From the NCBI GenBank assembly GCA_020054495.1, contig JAHWGK010000029.1, forward strand, positions 1-37,262: a DNA stretch of 37,262 nt, written 5' to 3'. Of this stretch, positions 25,138 to 33,038 are shown in pieces (the first letter of the stretch is position 1; each line of letters starts with the position of its first letter). The notes below the pieces were generated by a model, which did not search any database, was not told the origin of the DNA, and worked only from the letters and a program-made list of their open reading frames with translations. The stretch comes from Thermoplasmata archaeon. GTDB taxonomy: Archaea > Thermoplasmatota > E2 > DHVEG-1. Position numbers and translations under genes: made by a program.

Positions 25138-25746
25138 ATGCTTAGCTTAGATGAAGGTATAAAAGCTGTTACTTTTGCAAGAGCTGTCGTTGAACTGCAT
25201 GTAAAAAACAATTCAACTCCGTCAACTGATTTAAAGGGAGTTTTTACAGAGAAACAAGGAGCTTTTGTTACACTTCATACATATCCCAAACACGATTTAC
25301 GGGGTTGTATCGGTATCCCTCTTCCTATTATGTCGTTAAAAGATGCAATAATTGAAGGAGGAAAGTCAGTAACCAGAGATCCAAGGTTCCCTCCGCTTGA
25401 TGAAAACGAACTTGATAACATAATAATTGAAGTTACGATTCTGACGAAACCCGAGCTCATTAAGGTTAAAAATCCACAAGAATATTTATCAAAAATTGAA
25501 ATCGGTCGAGATGGATTAATTGTAGAGCAAGGATTTTTTAAAGGCTTACTTTTACCTCAAGTGCCCGTGGAACAAGGTTGGAATAAAGAAGAGTTTCTGT
25601 CACACACTTGTATGAAAGCAGGTTTGATGCCAGATGCTTGGTTTGACAAAAATACACAAATATTAAAATTTAGCGGGCAGGTTTTTACTGAAATAAAACC
25701 AAGAGGAGAAATTAAGGAGAAACGCTTAGATGGATCTGACAGTTGA
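25138..25746 (+). CDS. AMMECR1 domain protein
   Basis: The 202-residue sequence has the AMMECR1 (PF01871) landmarks: VFTEKQGAFVTLH, the invariant LRGCIGIPLP, AIIEGGKSVTRDPRFPPLD, IEVTILTKPELI, and LLPQVPVEQGWNKEEFLSHT near the end. The family occurs across archaea and eukaryotes; its activity is not established, and the RGCIG loop has been suggested as an active or binding site. The ATG lies at the very beginning of a likely leaderless message (AT-rich run TTTATTTAATCTTATTTC 25105-25122). It overlaps pyrC by 17 nt and heads a four-gene plus-strand operon. Confidence 0.93.
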   Translation: MLSLDEGIKAVTFARAVVELHVKNNSTPSTDLKGVFTEKQGAFVTLHTYPKHDLRGCIGIPLPIMSLKDAIIEGGKSVTRDPRFPPLDENELDNIIIEVTILTKPELIKVKNPQEYLSKIEIGRDGLIVEQGFFKGLLLPQVPVEQGWNKEEFLSHTCMKAGLMPDAWFDKNTQILKFSGQVFTEIKPRGEIKEKRLDGSDS

Positions 25747-27013
25747 AGGAAAAGCATTTGTTAACGGTAGTTTTAATGATTGCTGCATAGGTATTACAGA
25801 CGGTAAAATATCTGATATTAAGAAGATATTGAAAGGCGATGAGCATAATGATTTTGGTAATAAATTAATTCTTCCGGCGGGGATAGATCTTCATGTTCAT
25901 TTCCGTGATCCAGGTATGACGCATAAGGAGGATTTTTCAACAGGGTCAATGGCTGCTGCTTTTGGCGGCATCTCTTGTGTTTTTGATATGCCTAATACAA
26001 TTCCTCAAACTACGACTTTGCAGAATCTTAATGATAAGATAATTTCAGCTGGTAAAAAATCGCATATTGACTTCGGCATCTACTCTATTGCTTCAGATAA
26101 TAACATCAATGACATTGAGGCTTTGGCAAAAAAATGCAGTGGGTTTAAGATTTTTCTTGGAACAACGACAAATACTATTCATTTTAATAAAAAGAATCTA
26201 CGAGAAATACTGAAAGATATTGGTAAAACAAATAAAATTGTATTGATACATGCTGAAGATGAACCTTGTCTTATAAAAAATAAGGTAAAAGAAAACAATC
26301 TTTCTGATCATCTTCATTCTCGTCCAGCTAAATGTGAAGAAATTGCAATTAAGGATATACTTGCAGCATCAAAAGGAATTAATTCAAAAATACACATCTG
26401 CCATCTTTCCTCTTGCGAAGGATTGGAAACATTACGAGGCAAACCATATAATATTAGTTGTGGTGTTACTCCGCCTCATTTACTATTATCTCTTGAAGAT
26501 AATCTACCTTCTCAAACGCTATATAAGGTCAATCCGCCGATTAGAACTCGTTTTGATAAAGAATCACTTTTTAATAGTTTAAAAAACGGTGTTGTTGACA
26601 TTATTGAATCTGATCATGCACCGCATACATTTGATGAAAAATGCGTAGATTTTACTGTTGCTCCTACAGGTATGCCTGGTGTTGAAACAATGTTTCCTCT
26701 ATTTTTATACTTGGCTAAGAAAGAAGCATTATCATTACAAAGGCTGATTTTGCTAATGTGTGCTACACCTGCAGAACTTATCGGTATTCCGAAGGGTAAG
26801 ATTGAAGTTGGCAGGGATGCAGATTTTATTGTTGTAGATTTGAAAGATCATTGCAGAATCAAATCAGAAAACCTTCATTCTAAGTGTGGTTGGTCACCAT
26901 TTGAAGGATGGCCTGCGATATTTCCATCACATGTTTTTGTTAGAGGGGAAAAGCTTATAGAAGACCATGAAATCCAGGTGAACCAAGGCTACGGTAGGTT
27001 TGTTGGTGCATAA
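25730..27013 (+). CDS. pyrC: Dihydroorotase
   Basis: The 427-residue class I dihydroorotase starts at an ATG with AAGGAG 10 nt upstream. The metal ligands are visible: H55-V-H57-F-R-D-P-G, K140 in FKIFLGTT (the carboxylated lysine), His in VLIHAEDE, His in KIHICHLSS, and Asp in ESDHAPHT. It closes carbamoyl-aspartate to dihydroorotate in pyrimidine synthesis. Allantoinase and hydantoinase are related, but the FRDPGMTHKEDF segment and substrate loop fit dihydroorotase. It overlaps AMMECR1 and is 3 nt upstream of the next gene, so it is co-translated. Confidence 0.95.
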   Translation: MDLTVEGKAFVNGSFNDCCIGITDGKISDIKKILKGDEHNDFGNKLILPAGIDLHVHFRDPGMTHKEDFSTGSMAAAFGGISCVFDMPNTIPQTTTLQNLNDKIISAGKKSHIDFGIYSIASDNNINDIEALAKKCSGFKIFLGTTTNTIHFNKKNLREILKDIGKTNKIVLIHAEDEPCLIKNKVKENNLSDHLHSRPAKCEEIAIKDILAASKGINSKIHICHLSSCEGLETLRGKPYNISCGVTPPHLLLSLEDNLPSQTLYKVNPPIRTRFDKESLFNSLKNGVVDIIESDHAPHTFDEKCVDFTVAPTGMPGVETMFPLFLYLAKKEALSLQRLILLMCATPAELIGIPKGKIEVGRDADFIVVDLKDHCRIKSENLHSKCGWSPFEGWPAIFPSHVFVRGEKLIEDHEIQVNQGYGRFVGA

Positions 27014-27016
27014 AAC

Positions 27017-27559
27017 ATGTTTGAGATGATTCCTATTTGGTTCCGGATTTTTTTTGCATCTATGATTCCATGGCTTGAGTCTAGATATGTTATTCCTATT
27101 GCAATGGATCTTGGAATGGAGTGGTGGAAGGCATTTCCTATTGCAGTTGCTGGAAATATGCTTCCAATTCCGTTTATTCTTATATTTTTTAAATATGCTG
27201 AAAAGTTCCTTCGCAGGTTTACTTTTTGGACGAATCTTATGGATAGGTTGTTTGCTATTACCCGGCGAAGAGCAGATAAAAAAATCAGGCGTTATGAGCA
27301 TCTTGGGTTGCTTTTGTTTGTAGCCCTCCCTGTTCCTTTTACTGGTGCTTGGACTGGTGCACTTATTGCCTATCTTTTTGATCTTAAGTTTACAAAGTCA
27401 TTGATTACAATTTTTATCGGTGTTCTAATGGCTGCTAGTGTTATGACTGTTATAAAATTAACAGGGATTGATATTTTAATAATGTTTATAGGAGTTGTTA
27501 TTGCTGGTATTATTATGGCTATTATTGTAATAGCAGGTATGTCGAAAGTGGAGAAATAA
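27017..27559 (+). CDS. Small multidrug-export family membrane protein (COG2426)
   Basis: The 180-residue protein has about five hydrophobic segments. It shows the pattern of the small multidrug-export family (PF06695): MIPWLESRYVIPIAMDLGM at the first helix, AVAGNMLPIPFILIFF, and the conserved LLLFVALPVPFTGAWTGAL. The family name comes from a weak functional link; the actual substrate is unknown. The motif layout also recalls the broader VTT/DedA-like re-entrant-loop group. It sits 3 nt after pyrC and 12 nt before the phosphatase gene. Confidence 0.85.
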   Translation: MFEMIPIWFRIFFASMIPWLESRYVIPIAMDLGMEWWKAFPIAVAGNMLPIPFILIFFKYAEKFLRRFTFWTNLMDRLFAITRRRADKKIRRYEHLGLLLFVALPVPFTGAWTGALIAYLFDLKFTKSLITIFIGVLMAASVMTVIKLTGIDILIMFIGVVIAGIIMAIIVIAGMSKVEK

Positions 27560-27571
27560 AGGATAGGTTTT

Positions 27572-28357
27572 GTGAATATGGATGAAGATATTAAACTACT
27601 CGCACATAAAACTGTAGATAGTGTGGTTAGAAAAATTAGAAGATCTACATCTACTGATTTCTACAAGTTTGGCTGTAATATTGGCATTGGTGCCGATGGA
27701 ACAGTTACAAAATATGTTGATAAAATAGCTGAGGATGCGGCTCTTAGTCGTCTTGAAAAATCTAAACTTAAGGTTAATGTACTTAGCGAAGAAGTAGGTT
27801 TCTTGGACCGCGGTGGAAAATATACGTTTGTCTTGGACCCTATTGATGGAACTCGTAATGCATACAGAGGGATACCATTTTATTCTGTTTCACTAGCTGT
27901 TGGTAAATCAAAAATAAGCGATATAGAGTATGGGATTGTTAAAAACATTCCAACTGGGGATATTTTTACAGCTGAACGGGGCTTTGGAGCTTTTTTCAAT
28001 AAAAATAAAATAGGTGTTCCAGATATGCCTGACAAGGAACTTCTTTCATCCCTTGCTCTTGGCAAAAACTATGATAAAGTTACGCTTTCACTTGCAAAAA
28101 AAGACAAAGTCCGTTCTTTAGGCTCTTCTTCTCTTGAAATGTGTATGGTCGCAATTGGCGCACTAGATTTTTTTGTTATTGGTAAAGAGTTTATACGCGT
28201 TGTTGATATTGCCGCATCAACCCTTATTTTAAGAGAAGCAGGGGGCCTTGTTACAAACATTTATGGCGAAGAGCTTGACATGCCTTTTAGTTTGGATGAA
28301 AGAAGTAGTGTTGTCGCAGCTTGTAATGAGGATTTAGTCAAAAAAATCATTTCTTAA
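27572..28357 (+). CDS. Bifunctional fructose-1,6-bisphosphatase / inositol monophosphatase (archaeal type IV)
   Basis: The 261-residue Mg2+-dependent phosphatase carries VLSEEVGFLD (Glu-Glu metal ligands), VLDPIDGTRNAYRG (the DPxDGT motif) and VVDIAASTLILREAGG near the end. Family members in archaea hydrolyse both fructose-1,6-bisphosphate and inositol-1-phosphate, linking gluconeogenesis with inositol-lipid or osmolyte synthesis. The start is GTG 27572 with GGAT 7 nt upstream; ATG 27578 two codons on is an equal alternative. It is the last gene of the AMMECR1-pyrC operon and is followed by the structured element at 28400-28463. Confidence 0.92.
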   Translation: MNMDEDIKLLAHKTVDSVVRKIRRSTSTDFYKFGCNIGIGADGTVTKYVDKIAEDAALSRLEKSKLKVNVLSEEVGFLDRGGKYTFVLDPIDGTRNAYRGIPFYSVSLAVGKSKISDIEYGIVKNIPTGDIFTAERGFGAFFNKNKIGVPDMPDKELLSSLALGKNYDKVTLSLAKKDKVRSLGSSSLEMCMVAIGALDFFVIGKEFIRVVDIAASTLILREAGGLVTNIYGEELDMPFSLDERSSVVAACNEDLVKKIIS

Positions 28358-28399
28358 GCTTTTTTATCTCATTAAAATACAATTTTTTATAATTGCCTA

Positions 28400-28463
28400 G
28401 GGAGTCTGGAAAAAGCGGAATCGGATGGGATAATACGCCCAGTTAGACTTCTCCAGACCTCCC
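28400..28463. other. Long imperfect hairpin between convergent genes: candidate structured RNA or two-way terminator
   Basis: GGGAGTCTGGA (28400-28410) pairs with TCCAGA-C-CTCCC (28452-28463), an 11-bp stem with a single bulged C at 28458. The 41-nt interior contains a smaller TGGG/CCCA stem (28426-28429 with 28438-28441). It is clearly more GC-rich than its surroundings. It lies 42 nt after the phosphatase stop and 32 nt from the end of nucS on the other strand. AT boxes at 28371-28393 could serve as a promoter. No coding potential is apparent and no known RNA family is recognised. Confidence 0.5.
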
Positions 28464-28495
28464 CATATTCTATAATGTAAATTTGTTTAAAAATG

Positions 28496-29269
28496 CTATT
28501 GTTGTAATGCAAATTCTTTTAATGTTTTTTGATAGTCGTCAGGTAAAACAACTCGTCTTTCAACCTCTTGCCATTCCAAACCATAATCCGACAGCAATTT
28601 CTTTACCATATCTGGAACTCGTGGTGCACATAGAATCCCACGAACATTTGCTTCATCTACATCTTTTTTGACATCATTTACATACATACGGAGTTGATGA
28701 ACAGCACTAATATTTGCAATACTGCGTTTCACTTCAATAACTACAGGAACATGATTCTGATCGTAGCCAAAAAGATCGATCATTCCTGATTTCACATGTT
28801 TCTCCCGTTTACTAATACGCAAGCCGCCTTCTATGACATCTGGGTTGTTGATGATTTCGTTAACAACATCTGTTTCCATACCTGCTATAATCAGCTTTGC
28901 TTTATCGCGAAGTGAAGTAGCGGTGACAAGTTGGAGGCTACGGAATGTTATTTTCATTTTTTCAGGTGGGCTTTTATGACGAGATCTGAGAATTAATTGC
29001 TCATCTTTAACACTAAAGTCTGTTTTACTCCCTGTCGGTTGCCAATTAACTGGTTCACGCATGATAGGCTGATGAACTAATACTGCTCCATCTTGTTTAA
29101 TCATAATTACTCGTTCTCCCCAGTCAAGAAACGATCGCGCTCTTCCACGGTAATCAATCATACAATCTCCAATCAACAAAAGAAGAGTTTTATCTGCCTT
29201 GGACTTATGATATTTTTCTATGAATTTTAACGCATCTGAGGCATTAGGTTTAAGGATATCATAAGTCAA
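28496..29269 (-). CDS. nucS: Endonuclease NucS (EndoMS)
   Basis: The 257-residue protein has the two-domain NucS layout. An N-terminal beta domain (DKTLLLLIGDCMIDYRGRAR, then VIMIKQDGAVLVHQP) is followed by a RecB-like nuclease domain with SGMIDLFGYDQNHVPVVIEV-KR, that is the D...E-x-K catalytic set. Family knowledge: archaeal NucS/EndoMS cuts mismatched duplexes and branched DNA, usually with PCNA, and replaces MutS-MutL in several archaea. The end (LKEFALQQ) lacks a clear PCNA-box consensus, so the PCNA contact cannot be confirmed from sequence. The start is TTG 29269 with GGGGAAG about 8 nt upstream; the nearby ATG is out of frame. Divergent from GGGP synthase. Confidence 0.94.
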   Translation of the reverse strand: MTYDILKPNASDALKFIEKYHKSKADKTLLLLIGDCMIDYRGRARSFLDWGERVIMIKQDGAVLVHQPIMREPVNWQPTGSKTDFSVKDEQLILRSRHKSPPEKMKITFRSLQLVTATSLRDKAKLIIAGMETDVVNEIINNPDVIEGGLRISKREKHVKSGMIDLFGYDQNHVPVVIEVKRSIANISAVHQLRMYVNDVKKDVDEANVRGILCAPRVPDMVKKLLSDYGLEWQEVERRVVLPDDYQKTLKEFALQQ

Positions 29270-29320
29270 AGCATTCTTCCCCTTTATCCTTAATGACTCT
29301 TATCATAATTCTTTGTTTTG

Positions 29321-29346
29321 GTTTTATACATAAATGTTTTATATAG
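29321..29346. promoter_or_regulatory. Back-to-back promoters of nucS and GGGP synthase
   Basis: On the minus strand TGTATAAAAC (29321-29330) predicts nucS transcription from about 29300. On the plus strand GTTTTATATAG (29336-29346) predicts a start near 29367, immediately before ATG 29368, so the GGGP synthase message would be essentially leaderless although AGGT occurs at 29361-29364. Confidence 0.45.
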
Positions 29347-29367
29347 CTAAGATTTATTGCAGGTCGA

Positions 29368-30105
29368 ATGTCATTAGCTGAAGATATCGCTAAGAAGAGC
29401 AATAAGAAAAAGTTGCATTTTTCATTGCTTGATCCAGATAAGCAAAAACCTGAAATTGCTGGATTTATTGCTAAAACAGCCGAAGAAGCAGGCAGTAGTG
29501 CCGTCATGGTTGGCGGATCTACACTTGTTTCACAAGAACAAGTAGATAAAACAGTTAAAGCAATTAAAAAGCATTCTAATTTGCCTGTTATTTTGTTCCC
29601 ATCTGGTGCAAAATTCTTAAGTAAGTATGCTGACGCAGTGTTTTTTATGAGCCTTCTCAACTCTCGTAATTTAGGCTATGTAATAAGAGAACATGTAAAA
29701 GGAGCACCTTTTGTTAAATATTCAGGGATTGAACCAATATCAATGGGCTATGTTATTATTGAACCAGGTATGACTGCTGGTAAAGTTGGCGAGGTCGATT
29801 TAATCAAAAAGGATGATATTGAAACTGCAGTAGGATATGCGCTCGCAGCCCAGTATCTAGGTATGAATTTTTTCTATCTTGAAGCAGGATCTGGTGCACC
29901 TAAACCTGTCTCAAGTAAAATGATAACCGAAGTTAAAAAAAGTATTGACATTCCACTTATTGTAGGCGGAGGAATTAGAGGTCCAAAAACTGCGGGGGAA
30001 ACAGCAAAAGCAGGCGCTGATGTTGTTGTTACTGGTACAAAATTAGAAAAAGAAAAAAATTTGAAAAAAGCGCTAAGCGATATTATTAAATCTATTGAGG
30101 GATAA
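29368..30105 (+). CDS. Geranylgeranylglyceryl phosphate synthase
   Basis: The 245-residue TIM-barrel enzyme shows the family signatures HFSLLDPDKQKPEIAGFIA, AVMVGGSTLVSQEQVDKTVK, VILFPSGAKFLSKYADAVFF, FFYLEAGSGAPKPVSSKMI and LIVGGGIRGPKTAGETAKAG. It joins glycerol-1-phosphate to geranylgeranyl diphosphate, the first committed step of archaeal ether lipids. PcrB-like relatives in bacteria are similar, but the archaeal context settles the assignment. It is followed after a few bases by ubiX, and it begins a pathway that the reductase at 13638 finishes. Confidence 0.96.
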   Translation: MSLAEDIAKKSNKKKLHFSLLDPDKQKPEIAGFIAKTAEEAGSSAVMVGGSTLVSQEQVDKTVKAIKKHSNLPVILFPSGAKFLSKYADAVFFMSLLNSRNLGYVIREHVKGAPFVKYSGIEPISMGYVIIEPGMTAGKVGEVDLIKKDDIETAVGYALAAQYLGMNFFYLEAGSGAPKPVSSKMITEVKKSIDIPLIVGGGIRGPKTAGETAKAGADVVVTGTKLEKEKNLKKALSDIIKSIEG

Positions 30106-30111
30106 AGTTTG

Positions 30112-30663
30112 GTGAAAGTTTTACTAAGTATTGGGGGAGCATCAGGTAGTATCTATGGAATTAGATTACTAGAGGAGCTACTTAATTCTAAGGTAGAATT
30201 GCACTTAATAGTATCAGATGGTGCAAAAAAAATATTGGAACATGAAACAAAGTATAAGTATAATGAACTTAAAAAGAAATCAGATTTTTACTATAATAAC
30301 AACGATATGTTTGCAGGTCCTGCAAGCGGTAGTTTCCATCTGGATGCTATGGTTGTCGCACCATGCAGTATGAAAACACTTTCTGCTATTGCAAATGGAT
30401 ATGGAGATACGCTTACATCTCGTGCTGCAAGTTGTTGTCTCAAAGAAAATCGAAAACTTATTCTTGTTATACGTGAAACTCCTTTGGATTTACCAGGAAT
30501 TAAAAATATGCTATCTGCAAAACAAGCAGGAGCAACAATTTTACCAGCTATGCCCGGCTTTTATCATAAACCACAAAAAATCGATGATTTAATTGATTTT
30601 GTTGTTGGAAAAAGTCTAGATCAATTAGTTATAAAACATTCTCTCTTTAAAAGATGGAAATAA
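30112..30663 (+). CDS. ubiX: Flavin prenyltransferase of the UbiX/Pad1 family
   Basis: The product is 183 residues with the UbiX pattern: LLSIGGASGSIYGIRLLEEL (FMN-binding start), the strand HLIVSDGAKKILEHE, MVVAPCSMKTLSAIANGYGD and LVIRETPLDLPGIKNMLSAK, then ILPAMPGFYHKP. It prenylates FMN with dimethylallyl phosphate, giving the cofactor for UbiD-type decarboxylases. In most archaea that cofactor serves anhydromevalonate-phosphate decarboxylase of the modified mevalonate pathway, which explains its place next to GGGP synthase; no UbiD gene is in the window. GTG 30112 with GAGGGAT 8 nt upstream is chosen; TTG 30109 is the alternative. Confidence 0.93.
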   Translation: MKVLLSIGGASGSIYGIRLLEELLNSKVELHLIVSDGAKKILEHETKYKYNELKKKSDFYYNNNDMFAGPASGSFHLDAMVVAPCSMKTLSAIANGYGDTLTSRAASCCLKENRKLILVIRETPLDLPGIKNMLSAKQAGATILPAMPGFYHKPQKIDDLIDFVVGKSLDQLVIKHSLFKRWK

Positions 30664-30790
30664 GTTGACATGCCTCTTGTTTTATAATAAATTCTTTTAT
30701 CTTAAGAAATTTTTATACAATTATTTGAAACAGCGAAATACGTTTTATAAAAAGATGATTGAAAAGAAAACGATGTTGACGTAAAATATT

Positions 30791-30842
30791 GGGGAGTTGG
30801 AAGAGGTGAACTTCTAAGGATAAACTAAAATTTCTACTCCCC
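30791..30842. other. GGGGAGT/ACTCCCC stem element in the gap after ubiX
   Basis: GGGGAGT (30791-30797) pairs with ACTCCCC (30836-30842). Inside, GAAG and CTTC flank AGGTGAA and could form a second stem. A TATA-like ACGTTTTATAAAAAG lies upstream at about 30739-30753. It resembles the 28400 element in closing stem and spacing. No protein-coding potential is seen in this 276-bp gap beyond a nine-codon ORF. Confidence 0.4.
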
Positions 30843-30861
30843 TACATTTTCCACGCCTATA

Positions 30862-30906
30862 ATTAACATTTGTTAATCGTTCTTAATAAACTTTTCGTTT
30901 ATTAAG
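30862..30906. terminator. Two consecutive hairpins between convergent ubiX and guaA genes
   Basis: ATTAACA/TGTTAAT (30862-30877, 2-nt loop) is followed by CTTAATAAAC (30882-30891) pairing perfectly with GTTTATTAAG (30897-30906) across a 5-nt loop. They lie 34 nt beyond the end of the minus-strand purine operon, so probably terminate it, and could also end the ubiX transcript. Confidence 0.5.
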
Positions 30907-30939
30907 GATTATTAGGAGAATATAATGGTGAAAAACAGA

Positions 30940-31512
30940 TTATTTTTTACAGATTTTTACAAAATTTGTAAAAATTTGTTCTCCAAATTCAGTATGTTCG
31001 ACTTCTGGATGAAACTGCACACCATAAAATGGTTTTTTTCTGTGTTTCATTGCTTGAATTTCACAATTATTACTATTTGCAAGAATTTCAAAATCATCTG
31101 GAAGTTTTGATACCTCATCATTATGTGATTCCCACACAATAGATTTCTCAGGAACTCCTTCAAATAATGCATCCTTCTTAAGAATTTTAAGTTCAATTTT
31201 CCCAAATTCAGGCATCTTAGAAGGTGCAACTTCTCCACCAAAAAATCGCCCCATAAATTGATGACCTGAACAAATTCCTAAAACTGGAAAATCAGCTTTT
31301 TCAAGATATTCTGCAGTATTTCCAAGTTCATCTTTTAAACCGATTCTTGGTGCTCCACCTGATAGAACTAAGCCATCGATACCTTCACTAATAAGATTAT
31401 TAAATGGGGTAGTATTTGCAACAATATTTGTATCAACCTCAAGGTCTCTAAGGGTTCTCCATTCTCTATGTGTCCATTGACCACCATTGTCAATGACGTA
31501 TATTTTTACCAT
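30940..31512 (-). CDS. guaAa: GMP synthase subunit A (glutamine amidotransferase)
   Basis: The 190-residue class I amidotransferase begins MVKIYVIDNGGQWTHREWRT. The nucleophile is Cys 81 in VLGICSGHQFMGRFFGG; the His-Glu of the triad is in YGVQFHPEVEHTEFG. It releases ammonia from glutamine for the synthetase subunit encoded immediately upstream (1-nt gap), with which it forms the two-chain archaeal GMP synthetase. Bacteria usually have these fused in a single GuaA. Length is normal for the stand-alone subunit. Confidence 0.95.
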   Translation of the reverse strand: MVKIYVIDNGGQWTHREWRTLRDLEVDTNIVANTTPFNNLISEGIDGLVLSGGAPRIGLKDELGNTAEYLEKADFPVLGICSGHQFMGRFFGGEVAPSKMPEFGKIELKILKKDALFEGVPEKSIVWESHNDEVSKLPDDFEILANSNNCEIQAMKHRKKPFYGVQFHPEVEHTEFGEQIFTNFVKICKK

Positions 31513-31513
31513 A

Positions 31514-32467
31514 TCATTCCCATTCTACCGTGCTAGGAGGTTTGTTAGTTACGTCATAAACAACTCGGTTTATTTTATCTTTCATTTCATTTGTAATTCT
31601 AGTTGAAATTTTATCAATTATTTCATTTGGAATCTTACTAAATGCACAAGTCATAGCATCAATACTATGAACTGCTCGGACAGCTATTACATATCCATAG
31701 GCTCTTTTATCGCCTTGTACTCCGACGGATTTAACTGGAAGGAGAACTGCAAAATATTGCCACGGCATTTCCATAAATCCTTTTCCAACTGCGTCTTCAA
31801 TTTCTTTTTCAACAATGTAACAAGCTTCTCTAGCAATCTCTGTTCGTTCAGGTGTTGCTTCACCAATAATTCTTATAGCAAGTCCAGGCCCAGGAAAAGG
31901 TTGCCGTTCTGAAACCTGTAATTTAAAAACCCGTGCAATTTTTCGAACTTCGTCCTTATAAAGATCATGCAGTGGTTCAACAAGTTTCAACTTCATTGTT
32001 TCCGGAAGACCACCTACATTATGATGAGATTTTATAGTATCTCTAAGAGCTCCACCAGATTCAATCCAATCAGGTGCAATAGTTCCCTGCACAAGAAACT
32101 CAATGTTTTCTTCTTCTGCAACCTTTTCAAAAATTCTGATAAATTTTTCTCCAATTATTTTTCGTTTTTCCTCAGGGTCTTCAACACCCCTTAAAGCAGT
32201 ATAAAACTCTTTGCTAGCGTCTATAAAATGGTAGTTAAGTCCTATCTTTTCCATTAATATTTTAACGTTTTTAGATTCATCTTTTCGCATGTATCCTGTA
32301 TCAACATGAACTGCGATCAATCGTTTACCAATTGCTTTATTGACAAGGGCTGCACAAACGGTACTATCTACTCCACCAGAAAATGCAATTAATGCTTTTC
32401 TCTTAACCTCTTGTTTAATTTTTTCGACTGTTTTATCTATGAATTTTTCAGCATTAAACATTTTCAT
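31514..32467 (-). CDS. guaAb: GMP synthase subunit B (ATP pyrophosphatase)
   Basis: The 317-residue protein has the PP-loop ALIAFSGGVDSTVCAAL (SGGVDS at 30-35). The C-terminal GMP synthetase dimerisation domain follows, with VSERQPFPGPGLAIRIIGEA and the end INRVVYDVTNKPPSTVEWE. It adenylates XMP and aminates it to GMP using ammonia from subunit A. It lies 3 nt downstream of purE and 1 nt upstream of subunit A, so all three are one operon. Confidence 0.96.
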   Translation of the reverse strand: MKMFNAEKFIDKTVEKIKQEVKRKALIAFSGGVDSTVCAALVNKAIGKRLIAVHVDTGYMRKDESKNVKILMEKIGLNYHFIDASKEFYTALRGVEDPEEKRKIIGEKFIRIFEKVAEEENIEFLVQGTIAPDWIESGGALRDTIKSHHNVGGLPETMKLKLVEPLHDLYKDEVRKIARVFKLQVSERQPFPGPGLAIRIIGEATPERTEIAREACYIVEKEIEDAVGKGFMEMPWQYFAVLLPVKSVGVQGDKRAYGYVIAVRAVHSIDAMTCAFSKIPNEIIDKISTRITNEMKDKINRVVYDVTNKPPSTVEWE

Positions 32468-32470
32468 TCA

Positions 32471-32917
32471 CTACTTTGAAAGCACTTTTTCTTTCATCTC
32501 TTTCCTATAATTTTCTAACTCATTTGTTAGTTTATTATCTTTTATAGCAAGTATTTCTAATGCAAGAAGAGATGCATTATCTCCTCGATCAAGACCAACA
32601 GCACCTACAGGGATTCCCGGTGGCATTTGAACAATAGATAGTATTGCATCAAAATTTACTTTACCACTTACAGGAACGCCAATTACTGGTTTTATAGTAT
32701 GAGCTGCTATACTTCCAGGTAAAGCTGCAGAAAGGCCTGCAACTCCAATAAAAACATCTGCATTACTTTTTACAATAAGCTCTTTCAAATAATCAGGAGT
32801 TCTATGAGCCGATGCAATTTTTATATCATATTCAACACTAAATTCGTCGAGAATTTTTTTTGCTTTTTCTGCAACGGGCATATCTGATTTGGATCCAAGT
32901 ATTATCTGAATTTTCAT
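32471..32917 (-). CDS. purE: PurE-type 5-(carboxyamino)imidazole ribonucleotide mutase / AIR carboxylase
   Basis: The 148-residue enzyme has [20 protein letters not shown] (phosphate loop), [15 protein letters not shown] (His 38), [17 protein letters not shown] and [28 protein letters not shown]. It performs the carboxylation/mutase step to CAIR in purine synthesis. The [15 protein letters not shown] segment differs from the bacterial class I consensus, which has a 'GxDSLLS' insert there. Class I (mutase, needs PurK) versus class II (direct carboxylase) is therefore left open; no purK is in the window. First gene of the purE-guaA operon, divergent from topA. Confidence 0.92.
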   Translation of the reverse strand: MKIQIILGSKSDMPVAEKAKKILDEFSVEYDIKIASAHRTPDYLKELIVKSNADVFIGVAGLSAALPGSIAAHTIKPVIGVPVSGKVNFDAILSIVQMPPGIPVGAVGLDRGDNASLLALEILAIKDNKLTNELENYRKEMKEKVLSK

Positions 32918-32983
32918 ACTTATCGAAGCTGGGAATGGACAATTATTAGTTAATAGTTTCGACCTGAGATCTTTCAGCGCAAA

Positions 32984-32994
32984 CTAATTATATG
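32984..32994 (+). promoter_or_regulatory. TATA box of topA
   Basis: CTAATTATATG predicts transcription from about 33015, downstream of the in-frame ATG at 33003. The translation start is therefore likely ATG 33039. Confidence 0.45.
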
Positions 32995-33038
32995 AGATTT
33001 TTATGTTCAGACCAAAACGACAGACAATTGGAATAAAT

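Noticed and set aside
30755-30784. Nine-codon ORF after a TATA-like box and a C/D-box-like GATGATTGA
   Set aside because: Too short to judge as a gene. The C-box consensus is imperfect, and no matching D box (CTGA) follows at a fitting distance.
30925-31110. Plus-strand 61-codon ORF after ubiX
   Set aside because: It is antisense to the guaA amidotransferase gene, with low-complexity Phe/Lys-rich translation and no family pattern.
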